Notes under the pieces: generated by a model
Told to the model about the DNA's origin: nothing
The model's input: the letters and a program-made list of their open reading frames with translations, nothing else
The model's database searches: none
Shown here: one piece after another, positions 35,001 through 45,485 of the stretch
How positions within the stretch are numbered: position 1 is the stretch's first letter
Layout: each line of letters opens with the position of its first letter
Source of the DNA: Codonopsis lanceolata
Taxonomy: Eukaryota > Streptophyta > Magnoliopsida > Asterales > Campanulaceae
Direction of reading: 5' to 3'
Assembly (NCBI GenBank): GCA_013146195.2
Contig: CM028377.1
Location: forward strand, 3,410,001 to 3,474,000
DNA length: 64,000 bases
Position numbers and translations under genes: made by a program

Positions 35001-36046
35001 TGGATAGTGGTTTTTATTGGGAAACTCTTTTCAAAGATGCATATGTTTTCTGTAAAAGTTGTGATAGGTGTCAAAAGATTGGAAATTTAACTTTGAGAGA
35101 TGAGATGCCCCAAATTCCAATTTTAATTTGTGAAATTTTTTATGTTTGGGGAATGGATTTCATGGGACCATTTCCAAGTTCTTTTGGTAATTTATATATA
35201 TTGCTTGCGGTGGATTATGTTTCCAAGTGGGTAGAAGCAAAAGCTACCCGGACTAATGATTCGAAAGTTGTTGTGAGTTTTCTCAGGTCTAATATATTCA
35301 GCAGGTTTGGCATTCCAAGAGCTGTGATTAGTGATCAGGGGACTCATTTCTGCAACCGAAGCGTGAAAGCATTGATGCTCAAGTATGGTGTACACCATAG
35401 AGTGGCAACTACATATCATCCGCAAACTAATGGGCAAGCTGAGATTTCAAACAGAAAAATCAAGGGAATTTTGGAAAAGATGATAAATCCTAATCGGAAG
35501 GATTGGAGTTCGAGATTGGATGATGCATTGTGGGCCTATCGTACAGCATATAAAACACCAATTGGTATGTCGCCATATCGATTGGTATTTGGCAAAATGT
35601 GCTATCTACCGGTTGCGGTTGAACATAGGGCTTACTGGCCAGTGAAAGAGTGTAATATGAATTTTACACTGGCTGGTCTTGAAAGAAAGCTGCAATTACA
35701 GGAATTAGATGAGTTGAGATTGGAGGACTATGATAGTGCAAGATTTTACAAGGAGCGGACTAAGAAGTTTCATGATAAGTTGATTCGTCGGAAAAGTTTT
35801 GTAGTGGGACAGAAAGTGTTGCTTTTCAACTCACGATTGAAATTGATGCCAGGAAAATTGAGGTCTCGCTTGACCGGTTCGTATGTGATTGTGAGTGTTT
35901 TGTCCAATGGAGTTTTTGAAATTCAGAGTTTACATACTCAAAAGGTTTTCAAGGTCAACGAGACTCGATTGAAATCTTATTATGAAAATTTTGATGTGTC
36001 GGAAACCGTTGAAGAAATCACTTTGGCCTACCCCATTTATGAGTAA
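32045..36046 (+). pseudogene. pol: Athila protease-RT-RNase H-integrase, right copy
   Basis: Second reading of the region 26221-30239. From 32045 to about 34560 it is broken by many small indels. From 34463 to 36046 it is open for 527 codons and covers the end of RNase H and the whole integrase: HHCC finger with YCHNYACGGHFGPRR and CKSCDRCQ, then the DD35E core (WGMDFMGPFP, VISDQGTHF, NGQAEISNRKIKGILEKM) and a C-terminal domain with SRLKLMPGKLRSRLTGSYVI. It ends at TAA 36044-36046. It differs from the left copy by about one real substitution per hundred bases in clean parts, so it may be an allele or a second Athila copy. Confidence 0.87.
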
Positions 36047-36097
36047 TGTTGAGGGTAGGCATTGGGTCTAGCTACAGACGGTAAATAGCGGCGCTAA

Positions 36098-36113
36098 TTG
36101 GGAGGCAACCCAA
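36098..36113 (+). other. Hairpin after pol, right copy
   Basis: Same TTGGGAGGCAACCCAA stem-loop as at 30291-30306, about 50 bases after the pol stop and 450 before the late ORF. Confidence 0.65.
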
Positions 36114-36561
36114 CGTTTTTAATTTTATTTTTTATTTTTTATTTTTATTTTTATTCTATTTTATTTTATTTTATTGTTATTTTAATTCCTAGATTTTCTT
36201 AGTTTTAATTAATTTTTCTCTGCTGTTTTAATGTTTCTTTTAAGTTTGGTTTGTGGCAGCAGGTTGTGAGTCTGTACAGAAGAAAGTACAGAGTGTTTTG
36301 GTGAGATACTGAGAGCAAACCTTTTCTTCAAGACGTGCAACCAAAACTACAGGGGGTTAAGTGTCCAGGTCACAAAGAGGGCAAAAGAGCGGATGAATAG
36401 TGAGGAGGCCGATCAAATAAAATGGCTAAAATTCAATTTGGGGCTTTTAGCCCTAACTTTTCTCTTCTCATCAAAATTTGAGCGCCCTCGCCTTCATCTT
36501 CACCAATATGTGCCCAATTCTCCGAACATTCATCCACCATTGTTGACTGCCTCTGTTGTCA

Positions 36562-38054
36562 ATGGCTCCAAAGCAACGCGTCGCTCCACCTTCTGCTCCA
36601 CGACGCCGTTCGAGTCGGTTGCTCGCTATTATGCCGCATCGAGTAACCGTGGCATCATCAGAACCTATTGAGATTTCAACTTCTTCTTCATCGTCGGCCT
36701 CTTCGCATTCGTCACCGGAGTCTTATGCGCCGCCGCCGGACTCTTCAACTTCCTCGGACAAGGCGAGTTCTGCTTCATCTGTACCGGTATCTCGCTCGGC
36801 CGGGCCTTCGCACCACAACCAACTCAGCCGTCAGAAGCCTCTCCATCTTCACCTGTTTTGGAACCCGAGCAACAGCCCAACTCACCAGTTGACTCGCCTA
36901 TGCAACCAGACCGACATCAGGAAACAATGACACTGCCAATGTCATTGTTTCCACATTCTGCTCGAAAAAGACCAAGGGTTCAAAAAGGGAAGGTTGTGTT
37001 GGAGAAAGTTGTGCATCGAGGAAGCTGCTTAACTTTCAATACAAGACTGTCAATCAAGCGGAGTACAGACATTTTGGCGCGAAGAATAATTGCAGGTAAA
37101 TGTTTTCACCTCCCAACTCTGAATGCTTTAAATTTGTCTGGCAAAATTGCAAATTTCATGCATAATGTAGGTTGGGAAAATTTTTGGGTATTGAATTTCC
37201 TTTCCTTTGATGAACTGACTAGGGAATTTTATTGCACCTTTTTCTTTAATACTGCTGAGACTTTTTCTACCGAGACACCAAGACTTTTTCGATTCCATTT
37301 AATGGGAAAAGCATTTAGTTTGTCTCTAAATTCGTTTAATGATGCCTTGCGGTTTTTGTCTGGTCCTGTTCCCAGTTCAGAGAGAGACAGTTCATTTTGT
37401 GAATATTGTGAACCATTTAATTCTGATTGCAATTTGGTGTGGCATACTCTTTCGAACGAGCGGGAGCCGTACAATCCCAGTCATTCGAAAAGTATCTTTT
37501 TGAAGGACCATGCTTTGCAAGTGATACAAAAAAATTTGGCATATAGTTTTTCGGGTCGCAAAGATGGTTCTAATATTTGCACCAAACCGGAGTTATTTTT
37601 TATGTGGTGTATGATGAACAAGAAAAAGGTTAATCTGGGTTATTGGTTAGCAAGCCAATTTGTTTTGGTGTTGAATAAGAAGAGTCGTCCATTGAGTCTT
37701 GGTTATGTGATTACTCTATTAGCAGTTAATTTGGGCGTTTTGAATTTACAACAGCATGATCTGAACGTTGCATGTGATTGTGAACCCTTAGATATAAAAT
37801 GTTTATATCGAATGGGTTTGTTGAAATTTGTTGATGAATGTGATCCTCCTCAGCCGGGTGTGTCTGCACCCGAGCAGCCTATGCTTCCTGTAGGTACAGC
37901 TGGCCCTTCTACCTCATCTGATCCTCATTTGCGAGAGCTCCAAGCTGCTGTGCAGCGCATAGATGCTAATCAGCAGCATCTTCAGGCCATGTTGATGGCG
38001 TATTTTGATTTTGTTGGCTTCCATCCCCCGCCTCCGCCTGCTCCGTCCTCTTGA
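36562..38054 (+). pseudogene. Athila late (env-like) ORF, one frameshift
   Basis: The ORF lies between pol and the 3' LTR, where Athila elements carry their extra ORF (often called env-like; function unproven). It starts at ATG 36562 (MAPKQRVAPPSAPRRRSSRL), with a basic start and then a Ser/Pro-rich region. The first frame runs to 36930 and the rest is in the frame open from 36858 to 38054, so one frameshift lies at about 36820-36860. The globular part (about residues 130-400) is Phe- and Leu-rich, with FCEYCEPFNSDC and MWCMMNKKKVNLGYWLASQF; it resembles the plant transposon protein domain. A coiled-coil-like LQAAVQRIDANQQHLQAML and a Pro-rich tail end it. No clear transmembrane segment is seen. 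Confidence 0.75.
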
Positions 38055-39590
38055 TTAGGGAAGTCCTTCTCCCTATTTTGTTTCAATAATTGTTGTGATT
38101 TTGTTCATTGGGGACAATGCACAGTTTTGGTGTGGGGGAGGGATTTTGGATTTTGGTAAATTTTGGTTGCATGTTTCTTTTGTTGTTGGGTTATTCTTTT
38201 TGGATATGAGGATATATGATGTTGGGATGTTTGGTATTTTATTGTGCATTATCATGGTAACATAGGAATTCTTGATATGTGATGGGCATTTTGAAATGTT
38301 TATGTTCTAATTTAATTGCATGTTTTCAGAAAAATTTTCTTCAACCTTTGGGTATGTATGTGTTGACTCATAGCCACTTAAAGTGAGGTTTTGGGCCGTT
38401 TATGGAGCATTCAATTCATTTTGCTCTCAGTTCTTCTTGTGTGTTTACTCGCACTCGGATGCCAATTCTAGAACTTGCATGTTTGCTTACATTTCGAGAT
38501 CACATAAATGAGTTTATGCACTAACATGATTAAGGCACTTAGGAAATACCAATTTTGGCTATCTTTTTTCTATCCGACCCTTTTAATATTACCCCCTAGT
38601 TAGCTTTTTTTGAGCCTTACCTATTTCTTTGACTAAACCAGATTTAAATGAACCCTAGCCTTTTTAACTTTCTTTTTCATTACCAATGTCAAGAATTGTG
38701 GGAATTACATGTGAATCATAGTATTAATGCAGTCTATGAGTTGGACATTAGATGAAGTATATCCTGTTGGTTCAAGAAAATGAGATATTTGATTTTGAGT
38801 TAGACATTGAATGTGATTCTGCTTTTGAAGTATGCCAAATAAAAGCTTCAGTTCATTCAGTGGCTGTAAAAACAAAGCAGAACAAAAGTAGTGGCAGCAG
38901 GCCAAGAGTTTGTAAAAATAAAAAGAAGAAAGAAGAAAAAGAAAAAGAGAATAAAAGTTTGAAGAAGCGAATGAAGTAATTCAGGAAAGAGAAGTGTAAT
39001 TGAAGTAGAATCATTAATTTCCATTTTCAGCTGTGCAGAAGTGCTGTGATTAAGGATTTCAGCTTCATCAGGATATTAATCAGTGATAAATAAGCTGTGA
39101 GTAATGTGTAGTTTTACAGCTCTTTGACATTTAATTTCACCTTATATCCCTATATCATACCTTTTTAACCCCTAGCCCCGTTACAACCTGTAAAAGACCT
39201 TTTGATTGGTGCATTAAACTCATACTTAGTGATGGAGATTTGATCAACTTGCAAGCTTATGGTAATTGCATTCCGTTGTGTTGAGTCGAGTGCTTAATTA
39301 CATATCCTTATTTAAACATTTGAGTGAATGGGTGTCTCCGTGAGGATGGTTGAGACATGCATATGTGAAGGTTGAAGATTCTTTTGGAAATATGTTAGTT
39401 AATTTAGATGAAACATTTTAAAGAGTTCCATTACCTTGATTGAATTGTGAATTTTCCTATGGTAATGCACATTGAAATACCTGCATTCGAGTAAGATCTA
39501 TCTTCATAAGTTGTATAGATCAAAGAACATGCATTCTTGTCTTGTTTGAAGATGCTTGAGGACAAGCATCGGTTTGGTGTGGGGGAATTT
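38055..39590 (+). other. Athila 3' untranslated region with two polypurine-like tracts
   Basis: About 1.5 kb of non-coding sequence. TTTTGGTGTGGGGGAGGG occurs at about 38123-38145 and GGTTTGGTGTGGGGGAATTT at 39571-39590, directly before the 3' LTR. The latter is the plus-strand primer; the former is a near copy 1.45 kb upstream. The 75-codon Lys-rich ORF at 38752-38979 is low-complexity and not a gene. Confidence 0.8.
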
Positions 39591-40981
39591 TGATGGGAGC
39601 ACGAAAGTGTGATAGAATTAGCCGGTTTTATGATTTATTTTAGAACAAATATTACACTTTTGGTTGGTTTTGTGCTAATTATGATGTAGGTGTAAAGGGA
39701 GCTGCAAAAGAGGGGAGTTAAGAAGAAATGATGGATTTCAGACAAGAGGGAAACCTGGGATGTCACATGGGCACGTCTTTGTTCATATTTCGAGTTGGTT
39801 AGTTCTTTGAATTATCGAGCGATCAAGGCGATTAAAAAATACTGTTACTTCTTTCTGATTCTGTTCATGTATTAAAGGAAATACTGATTTGGAAGTAGTG
39901 GGTGGTTTTAGGAAGTTACCGGTAGTTTTAAAACTACCGAGTAGTGGTTTTAGTGGGAGAGTAGAGTGATATTTATGGATGTAATTTTTGAACAAATGGA
40001 GAGAATTCGGCCAGTAGAGAGGAGTTCCATCAGACAGTAACTTGAGAGATAGAAAAGTCAAAAACAATTGTTAGGAGCAAAGTGTAAAGAACTTGTGATC
40101 TTCTTTGAAATTCATTACCTGCTGGGAACAAATAATTTGGTTATTCTTGTAAGTTGCTTTTAAATCATGTTTAGTAGTTAAAGAAATTCTTCCAGTCAAT
40201 GAGAAATTAAGTCTCAAGCTTTTTATTTCTGTGAGATCTAATTGCGTAATTTCTTGTTCGAGTTTTGAATATTTGTTCGTTCTCCGTTTTACACGTAGGA
40301 AGATTATTGTGTCTAATTAATGTTTAATGGACAGAATATTAATTAACATAATATTCTAAAGATAGTTAACACTGTTGATCCGTAATTGTCCTTGGTGTTA
40401 ACAAAGTGGCAAGTAATACACCTTTTAGGCATCACAAGCATAATCGGACCGTATTACGGGAACGGATAATCATTGTTACATGCTATTGCTTTAATATGCG
40501 TGGCTTTGAATCGGGTCTCTCTCTTCTTAATGCAACCGAGTTATTAAATCTTACGAGCGTCTCGGAGGTTGTAACTCGGTTAGACGGTAATTAACGAGCG
40601 TCTCTTGATTATCAATACGGTAATGAGAGATTGAGTATTAGGCGTTTGTCGACACTTTTAACCGGTTTATTTGAAATTTAACAAGATATTTTTGCATCAA
40701 TGATCAGAAATAAAATGCGAGACGAAATTGGTTCATTGGCTGGATTTTAATTTTATTGAATTAAATTAAGTATTAATCTGATAGCTTAATTAAAGTGTGT
40801 ATTTTTAGTTAATCAATCTTTACATTTATTTTTAGTTAATTTAAAATCTAAGTTTGTGTTCTATTATTTCAATAAAATTCTAAAAGGAATAATTTCAACG
40901 TTCCCTGTGGATACGATCCTGACTTACTTTATACTCGAGTATTAAGGAAGGAGGAAAATTAATTTTGACGATTTGACATTC

Positions 40982-40985
<4 letters not shown>
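39591..40985 (+). repeat. Athila 3' LTR
   Basis: Starts TGATGGGAGCACGAAAG, ends GACATTCGCCA. It matches the 5' LTR closely except for a 6-bp gain near 39613 and a cluster of differences at about 39775-39835 that again fall at CAG/CTG sites. TATAT follows directly. Confidence 0.92.

Positions 40986-41030
<45 letters not shown>
40986..41030. repeat. (TA)n microsatellite
   Basis: About 22 uninterrupted TA units at the right edge of the Athila element. The same tract is at 23296-23337, and copy B has a shorter relative near 61223-61270. Confidence 0.95.
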
Positions 41031-41032
<2 letters not shown>

Positions 41033-42076
41033 CAAAAGAAATAAAGAAAATTATAGCATCCTCATTTTAGAGTTGCATATAATGCATATTAAATTTAGGC
41101 CATAATGATGACTTATTTTTATATCCATTTATTATAGAAATTTGAGCAACATAACAACTTATTTCATGATATATTACTATTTTAATAGCACTATTAAAAA
41201 GACAAAATAATAAATACTTTAAGGTACCTACCTCTTGAAACGTGGGGGTTTTATCCTGGACCAACTTCTCTTTTGGGTAGGCTTTAGGATGTGCTCGCTC
41301 TGTCCATCAGGGAGAGGGAGTCTTTTTTTATTGTTGTTGTTGTCGGATTTTGGGCAGCGTGATTGCTCCTTTTTGTGCTTTTCGCCTCGAGATTCGGGTG
41401 GCACAACTGCTTGCTTTTGCTTGTTTTTGTTGTTGTCGAGTCTAAAATCGGGTAAAGCAACTGCATGCTTTTGTTGGATTTGACGTCTGGATTCAGGTAA
41501 GGCAACTGCTCTTTTAGGAAGTAGGGCGAAAAATTAGCAGGGTAACTAGGTTTCACTATGCCCGGAGAGTTTATGTGTTTAGGGGATATTTTCGCAGCCT
41601 AATGGAGCTTGGAGGTTGGATATGAAAACTCACATCCTAACTGTTCGTAACTTTTCTCTCCGTAAATTTCTTGGTTGTTTGGGCACTGACCGACCCCTGT
41701 ATTTATAGGCTGAGAGTTAGGTTTCATTAACAGCAAAGGATCATCGAATATTATCTTCCGTGATTTAAATGCTTGTACCATGCGCTTAAGGAATTACACC
41801 AAAAGCAAACTACAGCAGTGAAATAGGGAAAGTTGGGCGCTGCCTATAGGCATTATGGGCGCCGGTTGTGGCGCGCCCAAGTTGGCTTACGGCTGCTCCC
41901 ACTTTTGTTTTCTCTTCTGTTTTTGGCACTTTCACCCCCTTGCAATTCACTGCTTGTTAATTCTTTCGTCTTTTTTTTACTTTTAACACTGTAACTTGAC
42001 ATCCGTCAGTCATTTTGACATGTCTTGATATTTTATGGCATGTCATAAACAGGGGTACGAAATTTTGGTGTTTACA

Positions 42077-42922
42077 GAGTCCCTCAACGATGGAGTTTAT
42101 GGGTAAACCGAAATTTACTAGTAAACAAACATCGTTGATAAGAAATAGACTCCCTAATTTCGAGGAAATGCTCTTATGCTGCAATGGACTAATGGGAATA
42201 AGGTTAATATGATGCAAATAAAAGTGCTTTGATGGTCATGCCTACTGCCTACGTATCATTTTCAGGAATCAGACCAAACGTATGCCGATAACTTAACAAC
42301 AAACTCTGGGTGGGATATTGTGTTTCCATGGCGAACCCTTGCAAAGGCATGATGGTGGGACACATGATAAAAAAAACATCGTATTTCCAGGGCAAACCCT
42401 CGCAAAACACGATGGTGGGACACATGATAATAAACATCGTATTCCAAGGCGACCCCTCACAAAACACGATGGTGGGACACATGATAATAAACATCATATT
42501 CCAGGCAAACCCTCGCAAAACATGATGGTGGGATACATGATAATAAACATTGTATTCCAAGACGAACCCTCGCAAAACACGATGATGGGACACATGATAA
42601 TAAACATCGTATTTCCAAGGCGAACCCTCGCAAAACACGATGGTGGAACGCATGATAATAAACATCGTATTCCAAGGCGAACCCTCACAAAACACGATGG
42701 TGGGACACATGATAATAAACATCGTATTCCTAGGGTGAACCCTCGCAAAACACGATGGTGGGGCACATGATAATAAACCTCGTTCACGCCTAAAAATCTC
42801 GGTGTTCACACCTCTTGTGGGAAGGACTCACAACACAAATGAAATAGCATGGCATAAAATGCATGTGACAGATAAAGTAAAATACATAAACTCTTCTTTC
42901 GCTTGCAGGTTAGAAAATGGTC
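42077..42922 (-). mobile_element. Internal 3' region of an LTR retrotransposon (copy A)
   Basis: Reading on the minus strand, it ends in a conserved segment (CTCCATCGTTGAGGGA) that abuts the LTR start at 42076, as a polypurine tract does. Away from the LTR comes a tandem array (42330-42790). No gag-pol remains. Tandem repeats in the 3' untranslated region are a known habit of Tat/Ogre-like Gypsy elements, which is my best guess for the lineage. Confidence 0.6.
42330..42790. repeat. 57-bp tandem repeat array, about 8 copies
   Basis: Unit around ACACGATGGTGGGACACATG followed by ATAATAAACATCGTATTCC and an A-rich/GGCGAACCCTCGCAAA part. Copies recur every 57-60 bp (GATGGTGGG at about 42350, 42410, 42468, 42524, 42582, 42639, 42697, 42755). 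Because 57 is a multiple of 3, long frames appear on both strands, but these are repeat artefacts. Copy B holds three units before an LTR cuts it. Confidence 0.92.
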
Positions 42923-43406
42923 TAACGTCCTGGTTTAACGCCCGTTAGAAAATGGTCTCGCTTGCAACTAGACTAAAGTTGGATGGTCAAAATAGATATT
43001 TCAAACTTTCGGTGGTCGAATTGCAAAAAGTGGGAAAGTTGGGTGGCTCATTTGTGTGTTTTGCCTTTTATAAAATTATTGGACTTACAAAAATGGCTTT
43101 CTGTTAATGTTTCAGTTAACTAGACTTAACGGCAATTAAATATGCAAAATAGACAAAACTGACAAAACAAACCTGAAGGGCTATAAATGAAACTTCAATT
43201 GGTCTGATGGAGCCGCTCCATGCCATGAGGAGGTTCTCCCCATGTGTTGTTGCCACTCCATCAGCCTCTTCCTCCAAAGCAGTCCAAACGGCATCTTTTT
43301 CCTTTGTCACCTCATACGTCTTTTGCTATTGCGTGCCCAAGGTGACACTTGGCGCTCCATTCACTAATAATTATGTACGCCGTCGTTTTACCGACCTCTT
43401 TTCGCC

Positions 43407-43414
43407 TATAAATA
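43407..43414 (+). promoter_or_regulatory. LTR TATA box
   Basis: TATAAATA in CGCCTATAAATAGAGACC, followed about 30 bases later by a CTCATTCTCACC start region. The same arrangement is at 52844-52851 and 63104-63111. Confidence 0.7.
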
Positions 43415-43897
43415 GAGACCTTCTGGCACTCTCATTCTCACCATCAACCACCATCAATCATCCTCCCTCACACCCTCCAACAGCAACATACACAACAACA
43501 CACACAACTCGCAGCACCACAATCTGCAACAATATATCCTGCAGCATCGTATCCCACAGTAGCATTTCGCGGCATCGCAGCAATATAAAAAAGACTTCCT
43601 TTTTCGAAAGGACAGAGGAAACACAATCAGAATCTTCGAGCGTGTAGTGTGCTAAGCCTAGGCATATATACCGGGTTAGACATTTGGGCTACAAGAGGTA
43701 AGTACAAATTTACCATCTTTCCCGTTAATGTAAAATATTATAATATGCATGCTATGTAAATAAATAGTAATGTAGAATATTATAATACACATGCAATGCA
43801 TGTAAATAATAGTATTGTTAGATAAATAATAAATGTAAATAAAATAATGATGCATTTTGTTAAATACATAATATATGCATGCATGCTATGTATATAT

Positions 43898-43904
43898 GTA
43901 TATG

Positions 43905-43979
<75 letters not shown>
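43898..43979. repeat. AT/GTAT microsatellite
   Basis: Runs of TATA with interspersed GTAT over about 80 bp. The matching position in the direct repeat (53341-53360) has only about 20 bp, so the tract has changed length between the two copies. Confidence 0.9.
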
Positions 43980-43981
<2 letters not shown>

Positions 43982-44262
43982 CTCCATCGATCCCTAAATT
44001 ATCATCCTAGTTGACCTGGCGGTAAAAGTGATGTTCTATAAAGGTAAGTTTCAAACTGGATAATTATTTTGGGATGGACGAAAAAGGAAAGAAGGATGAT
44101 AATTTAGGGACGGATGGAGTATTTAACACATAAATATACGTACCTATTATTATACCCAAAATAACATTAAACAAAGTAATGTTATTTTCAACAAATATAT
44201 GTATAATAAATATTTCTTCCAGACCATATGATCTAAAAGCATGTTAAATTAATTTTAAAACT

Positions 44263-44600
44263 CTGAACTGAGACCAAGCACTGGGCGACCATGCAAAAAC
44301 CAATAGCAGCCTCGAAGGATTCTTTTACTGAACGATCGCTCAGCCAAAACACTGAGCGATCGCCTAACCCCAAAAGTCACAATGCACTTGTCCAAAACCT
44401 CGGAGGGAACTGGCATGTTGCCTGGTTAATCGAGTCATCTCATTCTCAACATGGTTTAATTGTTTTTTTAAGTCGAGATTAAAAAAGCCCATTTGTAGTC
44501 AAAAGAGAAAATCTTTTAATTCAAAACTTTGAAATGCTACTTTATTTTTGTAAAATGTCTTGACTAGCAATTTTTCATACAAATTCTCACGTAATATCCC
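44263..44600 (+). other. Unassigned sequence before the 36-bp array
   Basis: About 340 bases without recognisable coding or element ends. It includes two near copies of ACTGAGCGATCGC-like phrases (44325-44365). It probably belongs to the internal region of the following LTR element. Confidence 0.35.
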
Positions 44601-45260
44601 AGTAGGTCTAATCATCACATGCATAAGCATCGCATCTCAATTCTGCAATATCTTTCAATATGCATGTCTTTCAATACCGCATCGCATCTCAATTCCGCAT
44701 GTCCTTCAATTTCCACAATGTCTTTCAATATGCATGTCTTGTAATATCGCACTGCATTTCGATGTCGTACTATCTTTTAATACCGCACCACATTTCAATG
44801 TCGCACTGTCTTTTAATACAGCACCGCATTTCGATGTCGCACTGTTTTTTAATACCGCACCGTATTTCAATGTCGCACTGTCTTTTAATACCGAACTACA
44901 TTTCGATGTTGCATTGTCTTTTAATGTCGCACTGTCTTTCAATACCACACTACATTTCGATGTCGCACTATCTTTTAATACCGCATCGCATTTCAATGTC
45001 GCACTGTCTTTCAATATTGAACCACATTTCGTTGTCGCGCTTTCTTTCAATACCGCACTGTATTTCGATGTTGCAATGTCTTTTCAATACCACACCGCAT
45101 TTCGATATTGCATTGTCTTTCAATATCACACCGCATTTCGATGTCACACTATCTTTCAATTTCGCACCGCATTTCGATGTCGCACCGCATATCAATTCCG
45201 TATATCAATTCCGCACTGTACTTCAATTTCGCACTACTTTTTCAATTCCGCACCTACTTT
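44600..45260 (+). repeat. 36-bp tandem repeat array, about 12 clear copies
   Basis: Core unit GCACTGTCTTTTAATACCGC followed by ACCGCATTTCGATGTC, clear from about 44745 to 45195, with diverged copies at the edges. One 18-bp half unit occurs near 44922, suggesting the 36-mer arose from two 18-mers. The period is 12 codons, so several frames stay open on both strands (12-residue repeats); I read these as repeat artefacts. The array lies about 210 bp upstream of an LTR start, as the 57-bp array does for its own LTR. Confidence 0.9.
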
Positions 45261-45409
45261 TCAATACACATGTCTTTCAAAAACAAAAAAAAGAAAAAAA
45301 AAAAAAGAGAAGGAGGAGAAATCCCACCACACCTCAACTTGCATTACATATGTGTTAAACTCGTATCATATAAACCATATATTTCTTGTGATGCACGTCC
45401 TGAATTCGG

Positions 45410-45485
45410 GAGTCTTTATCTTATCAACGACGTTCGTCTGCTTGTGAATTCACGTTCGTTAGGAAACTCCGTTGTTGAGGGGATC
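45410..45485 (+). other. Conserved pre-LTR segment with polypurine tract
   Basis: CGGGAGTCTTTATCTTATCA to GTTGAGGGGATC, ending exactly at the LTR start. The same segment, more diverged and on the other strand, abuts the LTRs at 42077-42155 and 62279-62355. The purine-rich GTTGAGGGGA should prime plus-strand DNA synthesis. Confidence 0.75.

Larger units (their letters stand above)
23338..40985 (+). mobile_element. Athila-type Ty3/Gypsy retrotransposon with assembly gap
   Basis: Complete two-LTR structure: 5' LTR 23338-24740, primer-binding site complementary to tRNA-Asp (24746-24763), gag-protease-pol, a late env-like ORF, polypurine tract, 3' LTR 39591-40985. Flanked by TATAT on both sides within a TA microsatellite; copy B lacks the element. 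The assembled length is 17.6 kb, but 26221-31944 and 32045-37825 are the same region on either side of 100 Ns. Collapsing them gives about 11.8 kb. In-frame stops in gag-pol indicate a non-autonomous copy. No chromodomain is seen in the integrase tail, consistent with the Athila lineage. Confidence 0.93.
22933..42076 (-). mobile_element. LTR of the TGTAGACACC group, split by Athila (copy A)
   Basis: The outer pieces are about 22933-23337 and 40986-42076. On the minus strand the LTR starts TGTAAACACC at 42076 and runs leftward. Landmarks are a TATA-box-like GCCTATAAATA (minus strand, about 41700), the CTCGCTCTGTCC phrase near 41290 and a diverged form of the stem-loop near 23175-23200. The uninterrupted partner is about 61015-62278. 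The polypurine-like GTTGAGGGA (minus strand) abuts the LTR start at 42077-42090, so this is the element's 3' LTR with the internal region to the right. The left end is approximate. Confidence 0.7.
2190..42800. repeat. Duplicated segment, copy A (expanded by nested insertions)
   Basis: Collinear with 57210-62752 once insertions are removed. Matching pieces are: 2190-2299 with the start of copy B to 57345; 6121-6798 with 57341-58017; 12600-13240 with 58018-58640; 16510-17752 with 58545-59793; 21775-23337 with 59793-61250; 40986-42800 with 61250-62752. Everything between those pieces in copy A is a younger insertion or local rearrangement. The duplicated unit holds a PMEI gene, MITEs, a conserved hairpin block and an LTR with its internal tandem repeats. 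Outer limits are approximate. Confidence 0.85.
42923..44262 (+). repeat. Direct repeat of 52385-53500: MULE end plus LTR fragment
   Basis: 42923-43066 is the last 140 bp or so of a MULE like the one at 45704-52523, ending GTGTGTTTTGCC. It is followed by TTTATAAAA, the same flank as that MULE. 43067-44262 is an LTR fragment with a TATA box (43407-43414) and a polypyrimidine/CA-rich leader. Because the MULE junction is the same in both places, this is a copied segment and not an independent insertion. Confidence 0.8.

Noticed and set aside
36556..38054. A host gene for a Ser/Pro-rich nuclear protein
   Set aside because: Its position between Athila pol and the 3' LTR and its similarity to the Athila late ORF explain it.
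24161..40594. A 62-codon ORF at 24161-24349 and 40406-40594
   Set aside because: It is identical in position in both Athila LTRs, so its conservation only reflects LTR identity; no protein similarity recognised.
42330..42790. CRISPR-like regular repeats
   Set aside because: Units are contiguous with no unique spacers, and the context is a plant retrotransposon.
42249..42809. A 186-codon minus-strand frame and a 150-codon plus-strand frame
   Set aside because: Both lie in the 57-bp tandem array; the period is a multiple of three, so frames stay open by construction. No known domain.
43207..43647. A 146-codon ORF rich in Thr/Ser
   Set aside because: Lies across the TATA box and leader of an LTR; the repeat at 52644-52877 does not keep the frame.
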